Positions 36,815-45,972 of a stretch of 64,000 bases of DNA are shown one piece after another (position 1 is the first letter of the stretch; the number at the start of each line of letters is the position of its first letter). The DNA is from Paucimonas sp. (lineage in GTDB: Bacteria > Pseudomonadota > Gammaproteobacteria > Pseudomonadales > Pseudomonadaceae). Location of the stretch: positions 62,001 to 126,000 of the forward strand of contig JAIRVG010000105.1 of NCBI GenBank assembly GCA_031253995.1, given 5' to 3'. The position numbers and the translations under genes are program-made. The notes below the pieces were generated by a model. It did no database searches and had not been told where the DNA came from. It was given only the letters and a program-made list of their open reading frames with translations.

Positions 36815-38872
36815 ATGAACCGTCTGTTGTCACCGGGTGCGCGTCTGTTGGGGCGTTTCGGCTTCGCCCGCAAGTTCCAGTTGCTGTTTCTGCTGTTCAT
36901 GTTGCCGCTGGTATTCAGCCTGGGGCTGATCGGCATGGATTACCGCGCCCGGCTGGCGGTGATCGCCGGCGAGCAGTCGGGGGTGCGCCAGTTGCAGGTG
37001 CTCGATGAACTGGAGCGCGAGCTGTCCGCCCAGCGTTATCGGGCGGCGCGCTGGAAGGCCGTGGATATCCTGCGCGAGCCCACGGCCGAGGCGCGGCAAC
37101 TGATGAGCGAGATCGATGCCGCGCTGCCGCGTATCGATCAGTCGCTGAAGCACCTGCGCTCTACCCTGGAGCGGGAAAAGGCCGGCGCCGACACCCTGGC
37201 CCGCTACGACGCCCTGCAAGGCTCGTTGGCCGGCCTCGACAGCCAATCGCTGCGCGGTGTCGGCTGGTGGCCGGATGGCTACGACCGCTTCACCGCCACC
37301 CTCGGTCATCTGCAGGCCTTGCGCGGGCAGATCGCCATGGACACCGGGCTGATCCTCGACCCGTGGCTGGAAACCTACCTGCTGATGCAGCTGGCCACCC
37401 AGCAGACACCGGAACTGATCGAGCGCATCGGACGCATGGCCAGCATTGGCCAGACCTCGGTGGTCACCGGCCAGTTCAGCCTGCAGAGCCGTTTGCAGAT
37501 GCGCGACCTGCGCAGCCGCATCGGCGACGCCCGCGAGCAGATGGACAAGACCGCCGATGCCTTGAAGACCCGCCTGCCGCCGGAGTTGCAGGGCTGGGCC
37601 GAGCGTTATGCGGCGGGCCTGAAGGTCCTGGATACGCAGCTCAAGGTGCTGGATGACGGGGTGTTCGCGGGCAGCATCACGCTCAAACCGGCCGATTTCG
37701 AAGCCAGCATCGGGCGTCTTCTGGACGAGATGGTCGGGCTGCGCGGCCAGTCGTTGCAGTCGCTGGACCAGCGCCTGGAGTACTACCACGACCAATCCAA
37801 CCGCGAATTCATCCCGGTGGGGGTGACCATCGGCTTGTTGCTGCTGGTCGCGCTGTACCTGTTCGCCTGCCTGCAGGCGTCGATTCGGCGCAGCGCCAGC
37901 GGCATCACCACCCTGGCCGAGTCGCTGCGCGACGGCAACCTGTGTGTCGAGGTGTCGGTGCAGGGCCGCGATGAGCTGGCGAGCATCAGCCGGGCGCTGA
38001 ACGTCGCCGTGATGCAGTTGCGCGCAAGCCTGCTGGGGGTCAACCAGGAGACGCGGCAGGTGGGCTCGGCGGTGCAGACCCTGACCATCCAGGCCAACGG
38101 GACCTTGCAGGACGTGGAGCGCCAGCAACAGCAGATCAGCCAGATCGCGGCGGCCGCGACCCAATTGGCGGCCACCTCGCAGGAGGTGGCGAGGAGTTGC
38201 GAGCATGCTACGGAAAACGCTCGGCAAACCCGCCGGATCGCCGAGGACAGCAGTCACGACAGCCTGCGCACCACCGACAGCATCCAGCAGCTCAATCGGC
38301 GCCTGACCGAGACGGCCGAGGCGCTGGGGAAGGTCAGCGAGCAGGGCCAGCAGATCCAGTCGGTGGTCGATGCCATCCGCGGTATCGCCGAGCAGACCAA
38401 CCTGCTGGCGCTCAACGCGGCCATCGAGGCGGCGCGGGCGGGGGAGCAGGGCCGAGGTTTTGCCGTGGTGGCGGACGAGGTGCGCAGCCTGTCGCAGCGC
38501 ACCCAGGCGTCCACGGCGCAGATCGCGGCGACCGTGGACAGCCTGCGCAGCACCGTCGACCAGGCCGTCGGCCTGATGGAGAGCGCCTGCGGCCAGGCGG
38601 TCGGCGATGCCCAGGCGGTCACCGGGCTGGGCCTGCGCCTGGGTGAGATCGCCGCGGCTGTGCAGGGCGTCAGCGATACCCTGGCGCAGATCCTGACGGC
38701 AGTGGACGAGCAGACCGGCACTGCCGATGAAGTCAGCGGCAATATCCAGCAGGTCGATCAGGCCGCCGGGCGCTTGCTCGAAGGGGCCCGGGCGGTCAAC
38801 CAGGCGGCGGACACCCTGAGCGAGGGCAGCCGCGCCCTCAGCGACAACACCGCGCGCTTCACCCTGAACTGA
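36815..38872 (+). CDS. Methyl-accepting chemotaxis protein with long helical ligand domain
   Basis: Transmembrane chemoreceptor of 685 residues. TM1 is at about 20-42 (FQLLFLLFMLPLVFSLGLIG); a periplasmic, largely helical ligand domain of about 290 residues follows, then TM2 (VGVTIGLLLLVALYLFACLQ), a HAMP domain and a signalling domain with GIAEQTNLLALNAAIEAARA. The ligand region contains GLILDPWLETYLLM, resembling the DPDLDSYYLM motif in some other receptors. AGGAG lies eight bases before the ATG. Ligand unknown. No sigma-28 promoter could be found upstream. Confidence 0.92.
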   Translation: MNRLLSPGARLLGRFGFARKFQLLFLLFMLPLVFSLGLIGMDYRARLAVIAGEQSGVRQLQVLDELERELSAQRYRAARWKAVDILREPTAEARQLMSEIDAALPRIDQSLKHLRSTLEREKAGADTLARYDALQGSLAGLDSQSLRGVGWWPDGYDRFTATLGHLQALRGQIAMDTGLILDPWLETYLLMQLATQQTPELIERIGRMASIGQTSVVTGQFSLQSRLQMRDLRSRIGDAREQMDKTADALKTRLPPELQGWAERYAAGLKVLDTQLKVLDDGVFAGSITLKPADFEASIGRLLDEMVGLRGQSLQSLDQRLEYYHDQSNREFIPVGVTIGLLLLVALYLFACLQASIRRSASGITTLAESLRDGNLCVEVSVQGRDELASISRALNVAVMQLRASLLGVNQETRQVGSAVQTLTIQANGTLQDVERQQQQISQIAAAATQLAATSQEVARSCEHATENARQTRRIAEDSSHDSLRTTDSIQQLNRRLTETAEALGKVSEQGQQIQSVVDAIRGIAEQTNLLALNAAIEAARAGEQGRGFAVVADEVRSLSQRTQASTAQIAATVDSLRSTVDQAVGLMESACGQAVGDAQAVTGLGLRLGEIAAAVQGVSDTLAQILTAVDEQTGTADEVSGNIQQVDQAAGRLLEGARAVNQAADTLSEGSRALSDNTARFTLN

Positions 38873-38876
38873 AGCG

Positions 38877-40262
38877 TCAGCCTTGCGCGGCCCGGCGAAT
38901 ATGCCGCCGGGTACTGCGCACCAGGCGGATCGACAGCATCAGCGCCGCGCAGGTCAGGCCGGCGATCAGGCCCTGCCACAGGCCGCTCGGGCCGCTGGCC
39001 GGGCCGAGGTGGTCGGTGAGGCCGAGCAGGTAGCCCACCGGCAGGCCGATGCCCCAGTAGGCGAACAGGGTCAGGATCATGGTCACCCGGGTGTCCTGGT
39101 AGCCGCGCAGGGCGCCGGCGCAGATGACCTGGATGGCGTCGGAGAACTGGTACAGGGCGGCGAACACGATGAGCATCGCGGCAATCTGGATCACCGCCGT
39201 GTCCGGGGTGTAGATCGAGGCGATCTGTTCGCGCAGCAGCAGGATCAGGCTGGCGGAAAACGCGGCGAACACCAGCGCCGTGCCCAGCCCCACCACCGAG
39301 GCGAAGCGCGCCTGGTAGGCGTCGCCGGCACCCACGGCCTGGCCGACGCGCACGGTCACCGCCATCCCCAGCGAATACGGGATCATGAACAGCAGCGAGC
39401 TGATGTTCAGGGCGATCTGGTGCCCGGCCACCACGGTGGGGCCGAGGCTGCCGATCAGCAGGGCGATCACCGCGAAGATGCTCGACTCGGCGAACACCGC
39501 GATGCCGATCGGCAGGCCGATGCCCAGCAGGCGCTTGATCACCGTCCACTGCGGGCGTTCGACCTTCGTCAGCACCCGGCTGCTGGCATAGGCCGGCGCC
39601 CAGCGGCTCCAGCCGGCCATGCTCAGGGCCATGAACCAGCCGACGATGCCGGTGGCCCAGCCGCAGCCGACGCCGCCCAGGGCCGGCAGGCCGAAGTGGC
39701 CGTAGATGAGGATCCAGTTCAGCGGGATGTTCAGCAGCAGGCCGCACAGGCCGATGACCATGCTCGGCCGCGTGCGCCCGAGGCCGTCGCTGTAGCAGCG
39801 CAGCACGTAGTACAGGGCGATGCCCGGAAGGCCGAAGGCGATGCCCTGCAGGTAGCCCATGCTCGGGCCGATCAAGGATGGATCGACCTTCATCCAGTGC
39901 AGGACGGGTTCGGCGCTGAGCAGCAGGGCGCTGGCCAGCAGGCCCACCACCAATGCCAGCCACAAGGCCTGGCGCACCAGCGGGCCGATCTCGCCGTGCT
40001 GGCCGGCGCCGAAGCGCTGGGCCACCTTGGGCGTGGTGGCGAGGAGGATGCCGGTCATCAGCAGGTACACCGGGATCCAGATCGAGTTGCCCAGGGCCAC
40101 CGCCGCCAGGTCGCCAGGGCTGACGCGGCCGGCCATCACCGCATCGACGAAGCCCATGGCGGTGGTCGCCAGCTGCGCGACGATGATCGGCGTCGCCAGG
40201 CGCATCAGGCTGCGCACTTCGGTGCGGATGCGGGTGGGGCGGGAGAGGGTGATGCTGGTCAT
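38877..40262 (-). CDS. MATE-family multidrug efflux transporter (NorM/PmpM type)
   Basis: Inner-membrane antiporter exporting cationic drugs in exchange for H+ or Na+. The 461-residue protein has 12 predicted TM segments, MATE motifs such as GFVDAVMAGRVSPGDLAAVALG in TM1-2 and the matching LLIGSLGPTVVAGHQIALN in the second half, showing the internal duplication. It is most like PmpM/NorM of pseudomonads. Its stop codon lies four bases from that of the preceding chemoreceptor, and it diverges from pdxB. Confidence 0.92.
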   Translation of the reverse strand: MTSITLSRPTRIRTEVRSLMRLATPIIVAQLATTAMGFVDAVMAGRVSPGDLAAVALGNSIWIPVYLLMTGILLATTPKVAQRFGAGQHGEIGPLVRQALWLALVVGLLASALLLSAEPVLHWMKVDPSLIGPSMGYLQGIAFGLPGIALYYVLRCYSDGLGRTRPSMVIGLCGLLLNIPLNWILIYGHFGLPALGGVGCGWATGIVGWFMALSMAGWSRWAPAYASSRVLTKVERPQWTVIKRLLGIGLPIGIAVFAESSIFAVIALLIGSLGPTVVAGHQIALNISSLLFMIPYSLGMAVTVRVGQAVGAGDAYQARFASVVGLGTALVFAAFSASLILLLREQIASIYTPDTAVIQIAAMLIVFAALYQFSDAIQVICAGALRGYQDTRVTMILTLFAYWGIGLPVGYLLGLTDHLGPASGPSGLWQGLIAGLTCAALMLSIRLVRSTRRHIRRAAQG

Positions 40263-40431
40263 GGGGTTATCTGAGGCTGTAGCGGAAAGCCGGCAATACT
40301 ACGCCTTGACGCACTAGTCAGGAAACACTGCACACCGATCGTAGAAGCTGGCTTGCCTCAGCCAGTCTGGAAAAACCAATGGCCCGCCTCCCGCTCTGCA
40401 CCTACACTGCGGTCCCCTCAAGGAGATCGCC

Positions 40432-41577
40432 ATGCTCATAGTCGCCGATGAAAATATCCCGCTGCTCGATGCCTTCTTCGCAGGCTTCGGCGAGATCCGC
40501 CGCTATCCCGGCCGGGCCATCGACCGCGAGTGCGTGCGCGACGCCGATGTGCTGCTGGTACGCTCGGTGACCAAGGTCGACCGCGCCTTGCTCGAAGGCA
40601 GCCGCGTGCGCTTCGTCGGCACCTGCACCATCGGCACCGACCACCTCGACCTGGGCTGGTTCGCCGAGGCCGGCATCCACTGGTCCAGCGCCCCCGGCTG
40701 CAACGCCCGCGGCGTGGTGGACTACGTGCTCGGCAACCTGCTGACCCTGGCCGAACTGGATGGCGTCGACCTGGCCAGCCGTACCTACGGCGTGGTCGGC
40801 GCGGGCGAGGTGGGTGGGCGTCTGGTGGAGGTGCTGCGCGGCCTGGGCTGGAAGGTGCTGGTCTGCGACCCGCCACGGCAGGCAGCGGAGGGCGGTGACT
40901 ATGTCGGGCTGGAGCGGATCCTCGCCGAGTGCGACGTGATCAGCCTGCACACCCCGTTGACCCGCTCCGGCGAGCAGGCCACCTGGCATCTGCTGGATGC
41001 GCCGCGCCTGGCCCAGCTGCGCCGGGGAGCCTGGCTGATCAACGCCGCCCGCGGGCCGGTGATCGACAACGACGCCCTGCGCGAGCTGCTGCTGCAGCGC
41101 GAGGACGTGCTGGCGGTGCTGGATGTGTGGGAGGAGGAGCCGCTGGTGGATGTGGACCTGGCCGACCTGTGCGTCATCGCCACCCCGCATATCGCCGGCT
41201 ACAGCCTCGATGGCAAGCAGCGCGGCACGGCGCAGATCTACCAGGCGTTCTGTGCCTGGCGCGGCGAGGCGGAGCAGGTGCAATTGGCGGACCTGCTGCC
41301 GCGGCCCTGGCTGGCGCGCATGGAGCTGCAGGCGGACTGTGATCCGGCCTGGGCCCTGGCGACCCTGTGCCGGGCGGTGTATGACCCGCGCCGTGACGAT
41401 GCGGATTTCCGCCGTAGCCTGGGGGATGACCCGGCGGCGCAGAAGGTGGCGTTCGATGTGCTGCGCAAGCAGTATCCGGTGCGCAGGGAGATCGAGGGGC
41501 TGGTGGTGAGGATCGCAGGCGAGGCGCCGGCGTTGCGGCGGATTGCGCTGGCCTTGGGGTGTGTGGTCGAGGGCTGA
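40432..41577 (+). CDS. pdxB: Erythronate-4-phosphate dehydrogenase
   Basis: Second step of DXP-independent pyridoxal-5-phosphate synthesis, oxidising 4-phosphoerythronate with NAD. The 381-residue enzyme begins MLIVADENIPLLDAFFAGFG, has the Rossmann motif GVVGAGEVGGRLVEVL, catalytic NAARGP and HIAGYS regions, and the C-terminal PdxB dimerisation domain (about 285-381). AAGGAG is six bases before the ATG. Confidence 0.97.
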   Translation: MLIVADENIPLLDAFFAGFGEIRRYPGRAIDRECVRDADVLLVRSVTKVDRALLEGSRVRFVGTCTIGTDHLDLGWFAEAGIHWSSAPGCNARGVVDYVLGNLLTLAELDGVDLASRTYGVVGAGEVGGRLVEVLRGLGWKVLVCDPPRQAAEGGDYVGLERILAECDVISLHTPLTRSGEQATWHLLDAPRLAQLRRGAWLINAARGPVIDNDALRELLLQREDVLAVLDVWEEEPLVDVDLADLCVIATPHIAGYSLDGKQRGTAQIYQAFCAWRGEAEQVQLADLLPRPWLARMELQADCDPAWALATLCRAVYDPRRDDADFRRSLGDDPAAQKVAFDVLRKQYPVRREIEGLVVRIAGEAPALRRIALALGCVVEG

Positions 41578-41606
41578 GCCGGTTGTCGTCCTTGCGGGGC
41601 AATAAA

Positions 41607-41630
41607 AAACCCGGCGCAAGCGCCGGGTTT
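41607..41630. terminator. Terminator between pdxB and the small minus-strand gene
   Basis: AAACCCGGCG, a CAAG loop and CGCCGGGTTT form a 10-bp stem preceded by A-rich sequence. Suitable for termination in both directions. Confidence 0.88.
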
Positions 41631-41649
41631 CAGAAGACGGGTCAAGGCT

Positions 41650-41826
41650 TCAGCCTTTTTTCTTCGCCAGGTTCTGGCGGCTGTCTTCCAGCTCGCGGCA
41701 GGCCTGCTGGATCATCTGCTCGGTAATCGGTACTTCGCGACCTTGCGCGTCGATGATCGAACCACAGCCCGGTACAGGCTGCGCGGGGCGTTGTTGCGGG
41801 GTGCTGCTGCTATGCTGCAGGCTCAT
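41650..41826 (-). CDS. 58-residue conserved-looking small protein (PA1571-like, tentative)
   Basis: Short reading frame starting MSLQHSSSTPQQRPAQPVPG, then CGSIIDAQGREVPITEQMI and a helical end QQACRELEDSRQNLAKKKG. GAGGAGACAGGAA provides a strong ribosome site before the ATG, the codons are Pseudomonas-like, and a terminator follows, so I consider it a real gene. The IIDAQGREVPITEQMI stretch recalls a family of small Pseudomonas proteins annotated as PA1571 family, but I am not certain of that name. Function unknown. Confidence 0.75.
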   Translation of the reverse strand: MSLQHSSSTPQQRPAQPVPGCGSIIDAQGREVPITEQMIQQACRELEDSRQNLAKKKG

Positions 41827-42002
41827 TTCCTGTCTCCTCTATCAGGTGGCTAGCCCAGATTACGGTCGCGTGATGACCAGTCTGTGACAACTCCTTCTGG
41901 CTGTCTCATCATGCGAGCAATCAGTCGAACAGAAAGTTCAGTCGATCACCAGCGGTACTTTAGACCGATGCGGTCTAACGTCCGCACCATACGGCAGTCC
42001 TC

Positions 42003-43766
42003 ATGATCAATCCGCTTTCCTCCCGCCAGCGCCAGGCCCTGCGCCTGGCCTGGCGGTTCGTCCGTCCCTACCGCAGCCAGTCCCTGCTGGCCTTGCTCGC
42101 CCTGGTGGTCACCGCCGGGATCACCCTGTCCATGGGCCAGGGCATCCGCCTGCTGGTGGACCAGGGCTTCGTCACCCGCTCGCCCGACCTGCTGGGGCAG
42201 TCCATCGCGCTGTTCATGGCCCTGGTGCTGGCCCTGGCGGTGGGCACCTTCAGTCGTTTCTACCTGGTCTCGTGGATCGGCGAGCGGGTGGTGGCCGATA
42301 TCCGCCAGCAGGTCTTCGACCATCTGCTGAGCCTGCACCCGGGCTTTTTCGAGAACAACCGCAGCTCGGAAATCCAGTCACGATTGACCGCCGACACCAC
42401 CCTGCTGCAATCGGTGATCGGCTCGTCGCTGTCGCTGTTCCTGCGCAACACCCTGATGGTCATCGGCGGCATCATCCTGCTGTTCGTCACCAACCCCAAG
42501 CTGACCAGCATCGTGGTCCTGGCCCTGCCGCTGGTGCTGGCGCCGATCCTGGTGTTCGGCCGCCGGGTGCGCACGCTGTCGCGGCAGAGCCAGGACCGCA
42601 TTGCCGATGTCGGCAGCTACGTCGCCGAAACCCTTGGCCAGATCAAGACGGTGCAGGCCTACAACCACCAGCCGCGGGACCGCCAGCGCTTCGGCGAGAC
42701 GGTGGAAGCGGCCTTCGCCACCGCGCGCAAGCGCATCGTCCAGCGCGCCTGGCTGATCACCCTGGTGATCGTGCTGGTGCTCGGGGCCGTGGGGGTGATG
42801 CTCTGGGTCGGCGGCATGGACGTGATCGCCGGGCGCATCTCCGGCGGTGACCTGGCGGCCTTCGTCTTCTACAGCCTGATCGTCGGCAGTGCCTTCGGCA
42901 CCGTCAGCGAGGTGATCGGCGAGTTGCAGCGCGCCGCCGGGGCCGCCGAGCGCATCGCCGAACTGCTGGCGGCCCGCAGCGAAATCGTCGCGCCAGTTGG
43001 CGGCGGGGCAAAACTGCCGGAACGGGTCCGTGGCGAACTGCAGTTGCAAGGGGTGCGCTTCGCCTATCCGTCGCGGCCCGAGCGGCCCGCCGTCGACGGC
43101 CTCGACCTGCAGGTCGAGCCGGGCCAGACCCTGGCCCTGGTGGGGCCGTCAGGCGCGGGCAAGTCGACCCTGTTCGACCTGCTGCTGCGTTTCTACGACC
43201 CGCAGGAGGGCCGCATCCTCCTCGATGGCCAGCCCCTGGCCGAACTCGATCCCCAGGACCTGCGCCGCCAGTTCGCCCTGGTGGCGCAGAACCCGGGGCT
43301 GTTCTTCGGCACGGTGGAGGACAACATCCGCTACGGCCGCGCCGACGCCAGCTTCGCCGAGGTGGAGGCCGCCGCGCGCAGCGCCCATGCCCACGAATTC
43401 ATCCTGCAACTGCCCCAGGGCTACCAGACCCACCTGGGCGACGCCGGCCTCGGCCTGTCCGGCGGCCAGCGCCAGCGCCTGGCCATCGCCCGCGCCTTGC
43501 TGGTGGATGCGCCGATCCTGCTGCTGGACGAGGCCACCAGCGCCCTCGATGCGCAAAGCGAGCACCTGATCCAGCAGGCCCTGCCGACCCTGATGGCGGG
43601 GCGCACGACCCTGGTCATCGCCCATCGCCTGGCCACGGTGCAGCACGCCGACCGCATCGCGGTGATCGATGGCGGACGAATGGTAGCAATTGGAAATCAT
43701 CGGCAATTGATCGCGGAAAATCCCCTGTACGCGCGGCTGGCGGCGTTGCAGTTCAGCCCGGAGTAG
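42003..43766 (+). CDS. ABC exporter, fused permease and ATPase (MsbA-related)
   Basis: Half-transporter of 587 residues that dimerises to form an ABC exporter. Six TM helices occupy about residues 25-310. The C-terminal ATPase has Walker A GPSGAGKST, Q-loop VAQNPG, signature LSGGQRQRL, Walker B ILLLDEATSALD and the switch His in VIAHRL. It belongs to the MsbA-related group present next to pdxB in pseudomonads. The substrate (lipid or drug) cannot be decided by sequence. A gap of 176 nt from the small minus-strand gene contains its promoter. Confidence 0.92.
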   Translation: MINPLSSRQRQALRLAWRFVRPYRSQSLLALLALVVTAGITLSMGQGIRLLVDQGFVTRSPDLLGQSIALFMALVLALAVGTFSRFYLVSWIGERVVADIRQQVFDHLLSLHPGFFENNRSSEIQSRLTADTTLLQSVIGSSLSLFLRNTLMVIGGIILLFVTNPKLTSIVVLALPLVLAPILVFGRRVRTLSRQSQDRIADVGSYVAETLGQIKTVQAYNHQPRDRQRFGETVEAAFATARKRIVQRAWLITLVIVLVLGAVGVMLWVGGMDVIAGRISGGDLAAFVFYSLIVGSAFGTVSEVIGELQRAAGAAERIAELLAARSEIVAPVGGGAKLPERVRGELQLQGVRFAYPSRPERPAVDGLDLQVEPGQTLALVGPSGAGKSTLFDLLLRFYDPQEGRILLDGQPLAELDPQDLRRQFALVAQNPGLFFGTVEDNIRYGRADASFAEVEAAARSAHAHEFILQLPQGYQTHLGDAGLGLSGGQRQRLAIARALLVDAPILLLDEATSALDAQSEHLIQQALPTLMAGRTTLVIAHRLATVQHADRIAVIDGGRMVAIGNHRQLIAENPLYARLAALQFSPE

Positions 43767-43812
43767 AGCGCCGGAGGGCTTTTTTACAGTTATGTGACAG
43801 CTTGCGGGGAAA

Positions 43813-43830
43813 TTGTCACATTTCTGTAGC
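43813..43830 (+). promoter_or_regulatory. Possible Pho box upstream of the chemoreceptor gene
   Basis: TTGTCACATTTCTGTAGC resembles the 18-nt PhoB box (CTGTCAT, four AT-rich bases, CTGTCAT), with the first repeat well conserved and the second weaker (9 of 14 positions). A TATCCA hexamer follows 13 nt later. The first half also forms TGTGACA/TGTCACA with 43794-43800. Confidence 0.4.
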
Positions 43831-43882
43831 AATGCCCTGAGAGTATCCACCTCAGCTGTTGCGTAAATGCTCGATGCAGTTG

Positions 43883-43910
43883 GCTGCCGTTCCGATGGCA
43901 GCTTTTTTTT
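43883..43910 (+). terminator. Terminator upstream of the chemoreceptor gene
   Basis: GCTGCC, an 8-nt loop and GGCAGC precede eight Ts, a classical plus-strand terminator. It is 117 nt after the ABC exporter stop and 77 nt before the chemoreceptor start, so it ends either the exporter transcript or a short RNA starting near 43855. Confidence 0.85.
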
Positions 43911-43986
43911 GCCCGTGAATCGACGACATGGATGTCATTGGTTGGCTGTTCCTGCCTCTTTTATCCTTGGTTCCGAGATCCCGCCG

Positions 43987-45612
43987 ATGTCCTTGCGTAC
44001 CTCCTTGCGAATGCAAATCCTTGCCTTGCTCGCCGGCAGCCTGCTGGCGATGCTGCTGATCGCCCTGGTCTGTTTCCGCCTGCTGTCGGCCAGCGTCGAC
44101 AGCTATGGCCAGCTGGTCGACGGCCCGCTGCGCGCCTCGCAACAGATCGACGAAGCCAACCTGCAATTCAAGATCCAGGTCCAGGAGTGGAAGAACGTGC
44201 TCCTGCGCGGCAAGCAGCCGGCGGACCTGGACAAGTACTGGCAGCAGTTCAAGGCCCAGGAGCGCCTGGTCCAGGACATCCTCGACCACCTGGTGCGGGA
44301 GAACGCCGATGATGCGGCGCTGCGTGCCAGCCTGGTGCAGTTGCAGGAGAGCCACCGCCAGTTGGGCGAGGCCTACGCCCGCGGGCGCGAGGCCTTCCTC
44401 GCCGCGGGTGCCGATCCGGCCGCCGGCGACCAGGCGGTGAAGGGCGTGGACCGCGCCGCCAGCGAGCAGATGAGCGCCCTGGTCACCCAGCTGCGGGCCG
44501 CGTCTTCGGCCCAGGCCGGGGAGATCAGCGCCGAGGCGCAGCGCACCGTGTGGCTGGGCCTGCTGGTAATGCTGGCTTCGGCCCTGGCCATCGGCGTGTT
44601 CAGCCTGTGGCTGGTGAACCGCAGCCTGATCGAGCCGATCCGTCGCCTGATCGAGTACGTCGCCCATCTCAGCCAGGGTCGCTTCGACGCCCGCGTCGCC
44701 AGCGACCGCCAGGATGAACTGGGCCGCCTCGCCGTGGCGGCCAACACCCTGCGCGACTTCCTGTCGGAAACCGTCGGCCGTCTGCAGGACAACGCCGGCG
44801 AACTGGAGAACGCCAGCGGCGACCTGCGCAAGCTGGCCGGTGGCATGGCCCGCGGCACCGACGACCAGTTCCAGCGCACCGACCAGGTGGCCACGGCGAT
44901 GCACGAGATGTCCGCCACTGCCCAGGAAGTCGCCCGGCATGCCGCCGAAGCGGCCAAGGCGGCGGACGACGCCGACCACAGCGCCCAGGCTGGCGAGCAA
45001 GTCATGCAGGCCACCATCGACACCATCTCCCTGGTCAATCGCGAGATCAGCGGTACGGCCGAGGTGATCCGCCACCTGGAGCAGGACAGCGCGCGGATCG
45101 GCAAGGTGCTGGAGGTGATCCGTGGCATTGCCGAGCAGACCAACCTGCTGGCCCTCAACGCGGCCATCGAGGCGGCGCGGGCCGGGGAGGCCGGCCGCGG
45201 TTTCGCCGTGGTGGCGGATGAAGTGCGCAACCTGGCGCAACGCACCGCCTCGTCCATCGCCGAGATCAACCAGATCATCAGCGCCGTGCAGTCTGGCGCG
45301 GTGGAGGCGGTGAAGGCCATCGAGAGCGGTCAGGCGCGTTCGGAGGAGGGCGCCGAGCAGGTCCAGCGCGCCGGTGAGATGCTGCAGCGCATCACCCTGG
45401 CGGTAGAGGCGATCCGCGACATGAACCGGCAGATCGCCACGGCGGCGGAGGAACAGACCAGCGTTGCCGAGGATATCTCGCGCAACCTGATCGAGATCAC
45501 CCGGATTGCCACCGATAACCAGGACGCGGTGCAGCGTACCGAGCGGGCAGGGCATCGGCTGCATGAACTGTCTGGGCAGCTGGGTGAAGTGACGGCGCGG
45601 TTGAGCGCCTGA
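43987..45612 (+). CDS. Methyl-accepting chemotaxis protein, four-helix-bundle type (CtpH-like?)
   Basis: Chemoreceptor of 541 residues: TM1 at about 8-30, a ~160-residue helical periplasmic domain of four-helix-bundle size, TM2 (LGLLVMLASALAIGVFSLWL), HAMP, and a signalling domain with GIAEQTNLLALNAAIEAARA. The start at 43987 (MSLRTSLRMQIL) gives a normal first helix; the upstream codons overlap the terminator. By gene position it may correspond to the phosphate receptor CtpH of P. putida, and a Pho-box-like site upstream agrees, but this is inference. Confidence 0.92.
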   Translation: MSLRTSLRMQILALLAGSLLAMLLIALVCFRLLSASVDSYGQLVDGPLRASQQIDEANLQFKIQVQEWKNVLLRGKQPADLDKYWQQFKAQERLVQDILDHLVRENADDAALRASLVQLQESHRQLGEAYARGREAFLAAGADPAAGDQAVKGVDRAASEQMSALVTQLRAASSAQAGEISAEAQRTVWLGLLVMLASALAIGVFSLWLVNRSLIEPIRRLIEYVAHLSQGRFDARVASDRQDELGRLAVAANTLRDFLSETVGRLQDNAGELENASGDLRKLAGGMARGTDDQFQRTDQVATAMHEMSATAQEVARHAAEAAKAADDADHSAQAGEQVMQATIDTISLVNREISGTAEVIRHLEQDSARIGKVLEVIRGIAEQTNLLALNAAIEAARAGEAGRGFAVVADEVRNLAQRTASSIAEINQIISAVQSGAVEAVKAIESGQARSEEGAEQVQRAGEMLQRITLAVEAIRDMNRQIATAAEEQTSVAEDISRNLIEITRIATDNQDAVQRTERAGHRLHELSGQLGEVTARLSA

Positions 45613-45972
45613 TTTTCCGGCCAAAACCAGGGGGAAATCCGCCACTCACCGGATAATTGCCCGGTGTGGATGGCGGAATCCCGCCAGGAAAACCTCGAAA
45701 TATGGGGTGCGACCCTACGCCTCGCCTATTAGCCATTGGTCGCGACAAAGTTGGCCCGCTTAATGCTTTAAGGCCGCGCGGGCCTAGTCCTGCTTTAAAG
45801 ACCATGGGCTGCCACGGCAGCCACGGCAGAAAGACCGCTCCCCCCGCATTCGAAGATACCCCAGCCACCGCCAGCCCCATGCTCGGCATACGTGTGGGCA
45901 CAACGACAAGACCAGGGCGTGCACCCGGGCGCGGCGGTCAGGCCAATACCTTCACTTCAATTGGATTGAATT
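45613..45972. other. Intergenic region upstream of mqo
   Basis: 360 nt without a convincing gene. It has a GATGGCGGAATCCCGCC repeat-like stretch after the chemoreceptor and a sigma-54-like sequence TTGGCCCGCTTAATGCT (45751-45767, GG and GC elements 10 nt apart) about 200 nt before mqo. AT-rich sequence directly precedes the mqo ATG. No terminator with a T-tract is visible after the chemoreceptor. Confidence 0.5.
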
